Assembly (NCBI GenBank): GCA_017694145.1
Contig: JADINF010000167.1
Coordinates: 1 to 9,072 of the forward strand
Length of the DNA stretch: 9,072 bases
Source of the DNA: Candidatus Stercoripulliclostridium pullicola
GTDB lineage: Bacteria > Bacillota > Clostridia > Christensenellales > DTU072
Reading direction: 5' to 3'
In this document: positions 1-7,700 of the stretch, piece after piece
Layout of the letters: each line of letters opens with the position of its first letter
How positions within the stretch are numbered: the first letter of the stretch is position 1
Position numbers and translations under genes: made by a program
Notes under the pieces: model-generated
Seen by the model: only the letters and a program-made list of their open reading frames with translations
Told to the model about the DNA's origin: nothing
Databases searched by the model: none

Positions 1-1295
1 TGTCCACCGTGTTCGATCTCGTCAGAACGGCTACCGTCAACGCCGACGGCACCGCGGTCTATCCTGCGGGAACGGGGCGCATAGACTATTATCTGTTCAG
101 CGACGGCAGCGACGGCAGCGACGAGAACGGAGTCAATATCTATCTGCACTTCAATATCGAGCAGACAAGCGAAGAAGTCGTGGGCACGAATACCTACGAT
201 TACAACGTGAGCGTCGAATTGCATTACACGGTATACGGTCAGAGCGGCGTGTTGGATCTCGACAACCTCAAATATACCGGAAACGCCACGCTTCCGACCT
301 ATGCAATCAACGCTTACCGCGACAGGAATTCTACCTCTTACGGCACCAATAACTATGCCGTAGCGGTTACGCTTGTAGGAGTCGCTACGGAAACTTACGT
401 GTTTGCCGACGAAGTGGGTAACCGCGACGCATTCATTCTCAACGGTTTCGACGCGTCCAACGCTCCGAGAATGGTATTCCATACCATGACTCTCGAAGAG
501 AGATTGCCGGAAGAAACGCGCGACTATCTCGTAATTAAAGACGGAGTGACCCAATGGGTTGCTAACCGCGCGAGCGGCGCGGAGATAGCCGCAGGCTCTA
601 CGGTCACGGTGAACGACGGCTTCGATCTTCCGAAAGCGCGTGCGGGAGACACTCAGACCTGGAAGTATTCTTCCGCGGCGACTTCGGGCGAACTCAACTT
701 CCGCTTCAACGAATCGGTATGGGAAACGTCAAGCACCGTGGACGGTATCGCCGACAGGGGAGCCTATCTCAGATACGACATAGCTTCCAACACCTTCTAC
801 TTCGGCTTCCACTATGACAATATCGCGTCGGTAGAGCAGGCGTGGCAACCGACTTCCGAGTGGAACGGCAAAGTGCACACGCTGACTTTAAGGCTTACTA
901 CCGATCTTACCGAGCTATTGTCCACGACTTCCGACGTAATGTACGACGACGGAACGGACACGCTCAAAGCGCTTACGGACAGCAAGGGCGCGAACCTGTA
1001 TTATCAGGAGATAAGCGTAACCTATGACGGCGAAACGCATATCTTCTATTGCCCGCAGTTCGGAGACATGGGATTGTGGAAAGCAGTAAGAGAGGACGGA
1101 AGCGAATACGTGTACGGTAGCTCCAACAAGTACAGCGAAATAACCGATCTGAATACGACGCCCACATTCCTTGCGCTTTACAGATATTCCCGTCTGGAAA
1201 CCGGCGCGGATATAACGCTCTACGGCGTATCCGGTTCGTACGGAGCTGATAACGGGCGCACGGACGCGTTCGTCACAGAGCAACCCATAATATAA
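1..1295 (+). CDS. C-terminal part of a large, probably secreted protein, function unknown
   Basis: The reading frame is open from the left edge of the window to tandem stops (TAA then TAG) at 1293-1298, so the gene begins upstream; the GTG at 9 is just the first possible start codon inside the window and probably not the real one. I do not recognise a family. The visible 428 or so residues are rich in Thr, Ser, Gly, Asp, Asn and Tyr, with alternating hydrophobic and polar stretches typical of extracellular beta-sandwich domains, and only one cysteine. Residues about 31-39 are a short SDG-type Asp/Ser tract. Residues about 225-418 could be a lectin-like jelly roll (phrases such as VHTLTLRLTTD and ADITLYGVSGSYG), but this is an inference from texture. 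There is no membrane segment, LPXTG signal or other C-terminal anchor, so any anchoring would be at the missing N-terminal side. A strong terminator follows directly, so the gene is the last of its transcript. Confidence 0.75.
   Translation, partial: STVFDLVRTATVNADGTAVYPAGTGRIDYYLFSDGSDGSDENGVNIYLHFNIEQTSEEVVGTNTYDYNVSVELHYTVYGQSGVLDLDNLKYTGNATLPTYAINAYRDRNSTSYGTNNYAVAVTLVGVATETYVFADEVGNRDAFILNGFDASNAPRMVFHTMTLEERLPEETRDYLVIKDGVTQWVANRASGAEIAAGSTVTVNDGFDLPKARAGDTQTWKYSSAATSGELNFRFNESVWETSSTVDGIADRGAYLRYDIASNTFYFGFHYDNIASVEQAWQPTSEWNGKVHTLTLRLTTDLTELLSTTSDVMYDDGTDTLKALTDSKGANLYYQEISVTYDGETHIFYCPQFGDMGLWKAVREDGSEYVYGSSNKYSEITDLNTTPTFLALYRYSRLETGADITLYGVSGSYGADNGRTDAFVTEQPII
99..125 (+). repeat. 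Three 9-bp tandem repeats coding Ser-Asp-Gly
   Basis: The 9-mer AGCGACGGC occurs twice in a row (99-107, 108-116), and a third copy (117-125) differs in its last two bases. It encodes SDGSDGSDE in the surface protein. Short in-frame repeats like this can slip during replication without breaking the frame. The Asp-rich turn could bind calcium, but that is only a guess. Confidence 0.7.
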
Positions 1296-1339
1296 TAGGG
1301 AGCAACCGCAAGCCACACCCGGCGTGCGGAGGGATAAGC

Positions 1340-1377
1340 AAAGGAGTTCTCGAACAACGGGGACTCCTTTCTTTTTA
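1340..1377 (+). terminator. Intrinsic terminator of the surface-protein gene
   Basis: AAAGGAGT at 1340-1347 pairs perfectly with ACTCCTTT at 1363-1370, and the stem continues inward with two G-U pairs to a 5-nt loop (AACAA, 1353-1357), giving 13 pairs in total. CTTTTTAT follows at once. A smaller hairpin (CCGCA 1306-1310 with TGCGG 1325-1329, plus three inner pairs) lies just upstream in the 3' untranslated region. Confidence 0.9.
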
Positions 1378-1490
1378 TCGGAAAACCGTTATAAACGGTA
1401 ACGTAAGTCCGGTAAAAATATTCAATGCAGATTGAATAAAGGGCTGACGGCGTAAACGAGCGAAGTTAAAGCGAGGAAAAGAGCATAGAT
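1378..1490. other. Gene-free stretch with small hairpins and a degenerate repeat copy
   Basis: I see no credible gene here. It holds two small palindromes: ACCGTT/AACGGT with a 3-nt loop (1385-1399) and TATTCAAT/ATTGAATA with a 4-nt loop (1419-1438). On the minus strand the second one is followed by TTTTTA, so it could be a weak terminator for transcripts coming from the tRNA side. The part from about 1447 to 1490 (GACGGCGTAAACGAGCGAA and after) loosely resembles the 3' half of the 121-bp repeat unit that follows, so it may be a decayed third copy. Confidence 0.4.
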
Positions 1491-1732
1491 ATTCGGCTAC
1501 GTGAAAACCGAGGAGAAGGGTGCAGATCGCGGGCTTTCGAGTGAGAAAACGAGGGAGTTTACAATGACGTAAATGACCGAATGTCGGATATGAAAAAAGG
1601 GCGCTATATGTATTCGGGTGCAGGAAAACCGAGGAGAAGGGCGTAGAGAGCGTTCTTTCGAATGAGATGGCGAGGGAGTTTACAATGACGTAAATGACCG
1701 AAGCCATAATATGAAGAAAGGACGCTATATGC
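1491..1732. repeat. Two tandem copies of a 121-bp repeat beside tRNA-Glu
   Basis: Units 1491-1611 and 1612-1732 align without gaps, and I count 98 of 121 identical positions. Two blocks are fully conserved: 18 bp (1503-1520 = 1624-1641) and 32 bp (1550-1581 = 1671-1702). Between them the copies differ more, so the conserved blocks are likely the functional or structural core. Both strands stay open for tens of codons, which invites false gene calls. However, 121 is not a multiple of three, so each copy is read in a different frame, and the same block would encode unrelated peptides. I therefore treat this as a non-coding repeat. It sits directly 3' of the tRNA (in the tRNA's orientation). Confidence 0.85.
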
Positions 1733-1750
1733 GCCCTTATACTCGGTTTT
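1625..1750. repeat. Imperfect inverted repeat (about 36-bp arms) abutting the tRNA 3' end
   Basis: The left arm (1625-1660, beginning AAAACCGAGG) matches the reverse complement of the right arm (1715-1750) at 29 of 36 positions by my count. The outer nine bases of each arm (AAAACCGAG and CTCGGTTTT) are identical as inverted copies. The right arm ends on the last A of the encoded CCA of tRNA-Glu. A transcript leaving the tRNA could fold this 126-nt stretch into a long snap-back hairpin. The layout resembles a miniature element with terminal inverted repeats, but I see no transposase and no target-site duplication. Confidence 0.7.
1718..1738 (-). terminator. Possible terminator hairpin after tRNA-Glu
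   Basis: Read on the minus strand, AAGGGCGC pairs with GCGTCCTT around the loop ATATA, giving eight pairs with one G-U. It begins 12 nt after the CCA end and is followed by TCTTCATATT, a poor T tract. It may terminate the tRNA or define its 3' trailer. It competes with the longer inverted-repeat fold of the same bases. Confidence 0.45.
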
Positions 1751-1824
1751 GGTACCTCCATGGGGAATCGAACCCCAGATTCCGCCGTGAGAGGGCGACG
1801 TCTTAACCGCTTGACCATGGAGGC
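1750..1824 (-). tRNA. tRNA-Glu (anticodon CUC), CCA encoded
   Basis: The minus strand folds into a full cloverleaf of 75 nt including an encoded CCA. The acceptor stem is GCCTCCA with TGGAGGT, the D arm is GTC/GAC with an AAGCGGTTAA loop, the anticodon stem is TCGCC/GGCGG, and the T arm is TGGGG/CCCCA around TTCGATT. The anticodon loop CTCTCAC puts U at 33 and CUC at 34-36 (window 1791-1789), which reads GAG as glutamate. The discriminator is A. The first acceptor pair is G1-U72, a wobble rather than the usual G-C. It lies back to back with uvrC and has its own promoter. Confidence 0.95.
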
Positions 1825-1840
1825 TTATTTCAGCTTGATT

Positions 1841-1870
1841 AGTATAACATAGCTTTTGAGTACAGCGCAA
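1841..1870 (-). promoter_or_regulatory. Probable promoter of tRNA-Glu
   Basis: On the minus strand a TATACT -10 box (1846-1841) lies 18 bp downstream of TTGCGC (1870-1865), a weak -35 match. Transcription would begin near 1834, leaving a leader of about 10 nt before the mature tRNA 5' end at 1824. The -10 is one base off consensus and its distance to the tRNA fits well. Confidence 0.55.
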
Positions 1871-1932
1871 GCGTTTTTCGATAATTATTGAGCTATTTAT
1901 TATATCGCGGATGATTTCGCCGCCTGTATGAA

Positions 1933-1961
1933 TTGCTTTTTTTGCGTAAGGGAATTATAAT
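1933..1961 (+). promoter_or_regulatory. Candidate uvrC promoter, possibly giving a leaderless mRNA
   Basis: A consensus -10 box TATAAT (1956-1961) lies 17 bp after TTGCTT (1933-1938, first three -35 bases matched). The expected start of transcription, about 7 nt after the -10, falls at or next to the uvrC ATG at 1968. A second AT-rich candidate (TATTAT, 1898-1903) has no convincing -35. I cannot say which is used. Confidence 0.45.
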
Positions 1962-1967
1962 GTCAGT

Positions 1968-3794
1968 ATGGTCGATCTTAACGAGAAACTTAAAGCGCTT
2001 CCTCTTGCGAGCGGCGTATATATAATGCTCGACGAATTCGGGCAGGTGCTTTACGTGGGCAAGGCGAAAATACTTCGCAACCGCGTAAGACAGTATTTCC
2101 GTTCGACCGCAACGCAGACCGAAAAAACGCAACTGCTCGTGGCAAAGATCGCCGATTTCAGGTATATCGTGACAGCCAACGAGATAGAAGCGCTCGTACT
2201 CGAAAATAATCTCATAAAGCAATATAAGCCGTATTACAATATTCTACTTAAAGACGATAAGAATTACCCTTATATAAAAATCAAAATGAACGAGGAATTC
2301 CCGTCGATAGAGGTGACGAGGCGGCTCAAAGCGGACGGCAGTAAATATTTCGGACCGTATATGCTGGGGCTGTCGGCTTCTGCAACGATGGATCTCATAC
2401 ATTCGATATTTCCCGTGAGGAGCTGTCGCGGCAACATTAAAAAGGGCGCGAAGCGGGAATGTCTCAATTATCATATAGGGCGGTGTTGCGCGCCGTGTTG
2501 CGGTAAGGTGACGCCCGAAGAATATCGCGCGATAATCAAAAAAGTGGTGGCTTTCCTCAACGGGAACGACAAGGAAGCGCGGGAGCTCTTGACGGAGAAA
2601 ATGGCGAAAGCCGTGGAACGCGAGGAATTCGAACTCGCGATAACGTACCGCGAGGGACTCGAGCTTCTCGACAAGATAGTACGGAAGCAGAATATCAATC
2701 TGCCGAGGGATTTCAATCTTGACATCTTCGCCTACGCTACCGACGGGCTGTACGGCGTCATCAATTACACGGTGGTGCGCGGCGGCAAAGTCATAGGAAG
2801 CGAGAATACCGGCGTGAACGAGGCGGGCGACGCGAGCGATATTCTGTCGGGATACGTCATGCAGTTCTACGAGAACAACCCCGTAGTGGCGGACGAGATA
2901 CTTTTCAATTCCGAGCCCGAATTCGGCGCGGAGATATCCGATTATCTCAGCTCGAAGAAGGGTTCTAAAGTGCACGTTTTCGAGCCGAAAGGCGGCGCCA
3001 GAGCGCAGCTCGTCGCGCTCGCTTACAATAACGCGAGCGAAAATTTAACCAAGACAGTGCAGAAGATAGCGTCGCGCGAATCGCTCACCAAAGGCGCCGT
3101 CATACAGCTCAAAGAGATGCTGTCGCTTGAGAAGCCGCCGAAGCGTATGGAGTGTTACGACATAAGCAATATAAGCGGCACGGACAAAGTGGCGAGCATG
3201 GTGGTATTCGTGAACGGCGAGCCCGCCAAAGAGCGTTACAGGCGTTTCAGGATAAAGACGGTCGTGGGTTCGGACGACTTCGCGTGTATGCGCGAAGTGC
3301 TTTCGAGAAGGCTCGGCGAGATGAGCGGAGGAGATCTTTCTTTTTCCGAGGTGCCCGATCTTATCATAGTGGACGGCGGCAAAGGGCAGTTAAGCTCGGC
3401 GGTGGAGATACTCGAAGGAAGCGGGATCGCGGTAGTGGGGCTTGCCAAGCGCGAGGAAGAGATATTCCGTCCCCACGAGAGCGAACCGGTGATACTTCCG
3501 CGCGACAGCCTTGCGCTTAAACTGTGCCAGCGCATACGCGACGAAGCGCACAGGTTCGCCATAACATATCACCGCAAGCTACGGTCGGAGCGGCAGACGA
3601 GAAGCAATCTCAAGAATATCGAGGGAGTAGGCGACAAGGGTGCGCGGGCGCTTCTGAGCTATTTCAAGAAGGTGGAACGCATAGCGGAAGCGAGCGTCGG
3701 GGAGATAGCGGAAGTGAGCGGTTTCGGTAAGGACAGGGCGCAAAAAGTATACGATTATTTCCATTCGGACGCTACCGAAGGAACGGAGGACTGA
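1968..3794 (+). CDS. uvrC: UvrC, excinuclease ABC subunit C
   Basis: UvrC is the dual-incision nuclease of nucleotide excision repair: it joins UvrB at a lesion and cuts the damaged strand on both sides. The 608-residue length is normal. In order: the GIY-YIG nuclease for the 3' cut at residues about 14-95 (GVY at 16-18, YVG at 29-31, the Arg-rich helix 37-41, a Glu near 79); a cysteine group at C153, C165, C173 and C177 with the C-x11-C-x7-C-x3-C spacing linked to an iron-sulphur cluster; the UVR helices that bind UvrB at about 203-238; the RNase H-like nuclease for the 5' cut with D398 (YDISN), D469 (DGGKGQ) and H528; and helix-hairpin-helix DNA-binding motifs at about 548-600. ATG at 1968 is the only usable start, since an in-frame stop lies at 1947. 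The AAGGGA upstream is 14 nt away, which is far for a ribosome binding site. The next gene starts one base after the stop. Confidence 0.97.
   Translation: MVDLNEKLKALPLASGVYIMLDEFGQVLYVGKAKILRNRVRQYFRSTATQTEKTQLLVAKIADFRYIVTANEIEALVLENNLIKQYKPYYNILLKDDKNYPYIKIKMNEEFPSIEVTRRLKADGSKYFGPYMLGLSASATMDLIHSIFPVRSCRGNIKKGAKRECLNYHIGRCCAPCCGKVTPEEYRAIIKKVVAFLNGNDKEARELLTEKMAKAVEREEFELAITYREGLELLDKIVRKQNINLPRDFNLDIFAYATDGLYGVINYTVVRGGKVIGSENTGVNEAGDASDILSGYVMQFYENNPVVADEILFNSEPEFGAEISDYLSSKKGSKVHVFEPKGGARAQLVALAYNNASENLTKTVQKIASRESLTKGAVIQLKEMLSLEKPPKRMECYDISNISGTDKVASMVVFVNGEPAKERYRRFRIKTVVGSDDFACMREVLSRRLGEMSGGDLSFSEVPDLIIVDGGKGQLSSAVEILEGSGIAVVGLAKREEEIFRPHESEPVILPRDSLALKLCQRIRDEAHRFAITYHRKLRSERQTRSNLKNIEGVGDKGARALLSYFKKVERIAEASVGEIAEVSGFGKDRAQKVYDYFHSDATEGTED
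3785..3790 (+). promoter_or_regulatory. Ribosome binding site of the HAD gene inside the uvrC end
   Basis: GGAGGA lies within the last codons of uvrC, five bases before the ATG at 3796. This fixes the start of the downstream gene and implies that ribosomes finishing uvrC can restart there. Confidence 0.85.
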
Positions 3795-3795
3795 A

Positions 3796-4608
3796 ATGAA
3801 ATACAAGATGATAGCATGCGATTTCGACGATACGCTTTCGGATTCGTTAAGTTTTGCAAGCGAAAAGAACCGCGAAGCGATAGCTAAGTATGTGGCTTGC
3901 GGCGGTAAATTCGTACTGAGCACGGGACGAATGATCTCCGCCATAATCCCGCACGCGAAGTATCTCGGATTACACGGCGAGGTGATAGGGTATCAGGGCG
4001 CGGTCATTGCGGACATAGATACAGGTAAGTTCTATAACGAAGAAACGATACCTTACGAGTCCGCGCTCAAAGTGGCGAAAAAACTCGACGCGGAAGGCGT
4101 GTATTACCAGATATACGTGCACGACGATTACGTTATTCCGGCGGAAACTCCCTACGCGGAGGAATACGCGAAGTATACCTTCTCGCCGCCGATAATAGCG
4201 GGGATGCCGCTTAGCGAGTACATAGAAAAGAACGGTATTTCGCCGGTGAAAATGCTTATAATCACTCCGCCCGAAAAGGTGGACGGATACATAGCAGAAT
4301 TGAGCGCGGAGTACGGCGACGAATTCCTGGTGAATACCAGTAAGAAGTTCGTGGTCGAAATAATCCGCGGAGACGTGAGCAAGGCAAAAGCCGTCGCCGC
4401 GCTCGCGGCAAAATACGGTATAAAGCGCGAGGAAATAATCGCAATAGGCGACAGCCTCAACGACGTGCCGATGGTGGAATACGCGGGGCTCGGCGTAATG
4501 GTCGCGAATGCGTCGGAGAAGGCGCTTAAGTCCGCCGATTACGTATGTCCTTCCTGCGAGGATAACGGAGTGGCTTACGTTATCGAAAACATCGCTTTGA
4601 AAGATTAG
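3796..4608 (+). CDS. Cof-type HAD-IIB family phosphatase
   Basis: This 270-residue protein has all four HAD motifs: motif I CDFDDTL (nucleophile D9 and acid/base D11), motif II STGR at 42-45, the motif III lysine probably K196 in VSKAKA, and motif IV GDSLND at 218-223, which holds the magnesium. The large insertion between motifs II and III (about residues 80-190) is the type C2b cap that marks the Cof/YidA group. Members hydrolyse phosphate from sugar phosphates, nucleotides or flavin precursors in the cytoplasm, and sequence alone does not reveal the substrate. No signal peptide or membrane segment is present. Its ATG is one base after the uvrC stop, with GGAGGA inside uvrC, so the two are almost certainly cotranscribed and coupled. 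A role in repair is possible from context but such phosphatases often sit in mixed operons. Confidence 0.93.
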   Translation: MKYKMIACDFDDTLSDSLSFASEKNREAIAKYVACGGKFVLSTGRMISAIIPHAKYLGLHGEVIGYQGAVIADIDTGKFYNEETIPYESALKVAKKLDAEGVYYQIYVHDDYVIPAETPYAEEYAKYTFSPPIIAGMPLSEYIEKNGISPVKMLIITPPEKVDGYIAELSAEYGDEFLVNTSKKFVVEIIRGDVSKAKAVAALAAKYGIKREEIIAIGDSLNDVPMVEYAGLGVMVANASEKALKSADYVCPSCEDNGVAYVIENIALKD

Positions 4609-4649
4609 CGCGTTCGCCTGTCCCGGAGCCGCCGGTCACTTAATTATTA

Positions 4650-4685
4650 AAGTACCCCGTATTTCACTACGGGGTACTTGTTTTC
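4650..4685. terminator. Two-way terminator between the HAD gene and dnaE
   Basis: AAGTACCCCGTA (4650-4661) pairs perfectly over 12 bp with TACGGGGTACTT (4668-4679) around the 6-nt loop TTTCAC. On the plus strand GTTTTC follows; on the minus strand the stem ends in TTTAATAATTAAG. It sits between two convergent genes and can stop both. The rest of the 123-bp gap shows nothing else. Confidence 0.88.
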
Positions 4686-4731
4686 GGCTTTCGGTTACCC
4701 GATTAAATAAATTTTACTTCCGGCAGTCGGA

Positions 4732-7700
4732 TCAGATTATTTTGACGTTATGCGGTCCGAGTATGCCGGCGAGCTCTTTTCCCGCGGCGTCGAGATCTCC
4801 AACCGTGCGTTTGTATTCGTGGAGGGCGCGGCGGTATTGGAACTTGACCGTATTGGGTCCGGGGTGCGCTTCGAGCACTTTGTCTATGCGTTTTATTTTA
4901 TCCGAATCCGCAAAATCGGCGTCGGTGAGATTGAAGTACAGCACGCGCGCGTCCGCTTCAACCGTTTCCTCGCGTTCCTTGAGATCCCACGGTAGAAGCT
5001 CCGAAACGTAGATCTTACATTCGTCGTCGCGGTAGGAGAGGCGTCCTTTGATCTTGACGAGGGTGTCGGCTACGAGGTACTTGCGCGAAACGGCAAAGGC
5101 GCGCGACATCATTATACATTCGATCCTGTCGTACATGTCTTCGATGACCAGGATAGCCATTTCCTTGCCGTCCTTGGTACGCTTGAGCTGCACGCTCGCG
5201 AGTATTCCTCCCGTCGTGACGTCCATATTGTCGTGAATGAGCACGGGTTCGTCGGATACGATATCCATTTCGACGGAGTCTTCGTCCTCGTCGTCGTCGC
5301 GGCGGCGCGGTATCATCGAAGTATTGAAATTGAATACCTCGAAATCCTTTTCGTAGCCGTGGAGAGGGTGCCCCGTGATGTACATTCCGAGCATTTCCTT
5401 TTCCGCGAGCAGTTTTTCGCGTTGGGAGTATTCTTTTACGCGGTCGTATTTGAAAGGCGCTTCGCTGACGGCTTCGTCCTCTCCGAACATTGCGAACATG
5501 TCGAATTGCCCGGTGATCTCACGCTTCTGCTTTTCCTTGCGTTTGGCGTCGACTTCCGCCATGATACGCTCGTAGTTTGCCATGAGCGTGGCGCGCGTTT
5601 CGCCGAAACAGTCGAAAGCTCCGCCTTTGATGAGACTTTCCACCACGCGCTTGTTTATGAGTTGCGTTTCTCCCATTCTGGAGATGAAATCGTACAGGTC
5701 TTTGAACGCCCCGCGTTCGTTGCGCTCCTTCACCGTTTCCGTCATTATCGCCATTCCCACGTTTTTGATACAGGCGAGTCCGTAACGGATACCTTCCTTT
5801 TCGGGCGAGAAAAGCGGCAGTGATTTGTTGATATCGGGTTGCAAGAGCGGTATGTTCATCGTCTTCAATACCGCCATGTATTTCTTCGTGTCGTCGGGTT
5901 TGTTTATACGGTTATTGATGACCGCCGCGAGATACTCGGTAGGGTAGTAATGCTTATAGAACGCGGTTTCGTAGCAAAGATATGCGTACGCCGCCGCATG
6001 CGACTTGTTGAAGGCGTAGGAGGCGAAGCTCTCCATTTCGCCGAATATTTCGAGCGCGATCTCCGCGCTTATGCCGTTGGCGACGCACCCGGGGATCAAT
6101 ACCTTTCCGTCGGCGTCTCTGAGACCGTTGATGAACTTGTCGCGTTCCTTCGGGATCTTGTCCAGTTTCTTTTTGCTTATGATACTGCGGAAGTTGTCCG
6201 CGTCCGTCATCGTGTATCCCGCAAGCTTACGGGTTATCATCATCGCCTGTTCCTGATAGACGATTATACCGCTCGTAACGCCCAGAATGTCTTTGAGCAG
6301 GGGGTGCTTGTACACAATGGTTTCGGGGTTTTTACGATAGGAAATGAATTTGTCTATATCTTTGAGCGGACCGGGACGGTAAAGAGCGATACCTGCGATA
6401 ACGTCTTCCATGCATACCGGTTTAAGACGGGTAAGAAATTTTTTCATACCGCCGCCTTCGAGCTGGAATACCGCGTCGGTATCTCCCGCCGATATCATCG
6501 CGTAAACTTCGGGGTCGGCGTAGCCGAGTTCGTTGAAGTCCACGTCGCGCCCGGTAGCTTCCTTGACGTAATCGTGCGCCATCTTGATGTCGGTAAGAGT
6601 CATGAGGGCGAGGAAGTCCATCTTGAGAAGCCCCAGACCTTCCACTTCTATCATGTCGAATTGAGTAGTGGTTTCGGTGCCGTTACGCGCAAGCGGGATA
6701 GTGTCGATAGCGGGGTTGCGGTAAATGACAACGCCTGCGGCGTGTATCGAAGTGTTGCGCGGCATGCCCTCTATCTGCGCCGCTATGTCGATTATCTTCT
6801 TGATCTGCGGGTTGGATACGTATTGCTCGTATAGGTCGGATACGAGATATTTGCTGTTGGGATTGACGAGGTCGGGAATGTGGACCTTCTTCTCTTCTTC
6901 TCCGAAATTACCGATGTTTTTCGTTATCTTCGAAACGTCGGCAAAAGGCAGTCTGTATACGCGCGCAACGTCTTTGATAGCTTGTTTTTTCTTGAGCTTA
7001 CCGAACGTTATTATCTGCGAGATATGATCTTCGCCGTATTTGTCTTTTACGTACTGTATGACTTCGCCTCTGCGGTGATAGCAAATGTCTATGTCGAAGT
7101 CGGGCATCGAGGTACGGTCTTTATTGAGAAACCTTTCGAAAATGAGGTCGTATTCGAGAGGTTCGACGTCCGTTATCCCTATGGCGTACGCTATGATACT
7201 GCCAACGCCCGAACCTCTGCCTTTGCCGATGGGTATGTCGTGGTTCTTCGCCCAGAAGATGAAGTCCCATACCAGTAGATAATAGTCCGGGAAACCCATC
7301 GAAATTATGACGTCGAGCTCCGTTTCCGCGCGTTCGCGGATCTCTTTGGTGATAGTGCCGTAGCGCCTTTCCAGTCCTTCGTAAGCAAGTTTGCGGAGAT
7401 ATTCGTCCGACTTCATTCCGTCGGGACAGGGATAATCGGGTAACTGATATTGCTTCGGCGGGAACTTAAAGTTGCATTTTTCGGTGATCTCGTAGGGCGT
7501 TTCGAGCGCTTCGGGACACCAGCCCAACACCTTCTCCATCTCGTCGTAAGTCTTGAGATAGAAGTTGTCGTTGGGCAGCCACTTCATTCTGTTTTCGTCG
7601 TCGTAGTAGGAAGCCGTACCTATGCACAGGACTATATCGTGCATTTCGGCGTCGCTTTTCGTAATGTAATGCACGTCGTTGGTGGCTACGCATTTGACGC

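Noticed and set aside
1491..1732. Possible CRISPR array
   Set aside because: There are only two clear units of 121 bp, the conserved blocks are not regularly alternating with unique 30-40 bp spacers, and there are no cas genes.
1750..1824. Integration site (attachment duplication) at the tRNA 3' end
   Set aside because: I found no second copy of the tRNA 3' segment and no integrase gene in the window. Only the inverted AAAACCGAG motif recurs, and that belongs to the repeat element.
1375..1870. Two overlapping minus-strand reading frames (147 and 88 codons) across the tRNA and repeat region
   Set aside because: Both run through the tRNA gene, have no fitting ribosome binding site, and read the same repeat block in different frames because the period is 121. 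They are by-products of the repeat.
2244..2975. 243-codon minus-strand frame opposite uvrC
   Set aside because: It is antisense to conserved UvrC domains, without a start signal or family resemblance.
5233..6834. Long plus-strand open frames opposite dnaE (196 and 331 codons)
   Set aside because: They lie fully antisense to a well-conserved polymerase gene. Their composition (rich in Val, Phe, Arg, His, Tyr) is that of a reverse-complement shadow, with no recognisable domain.
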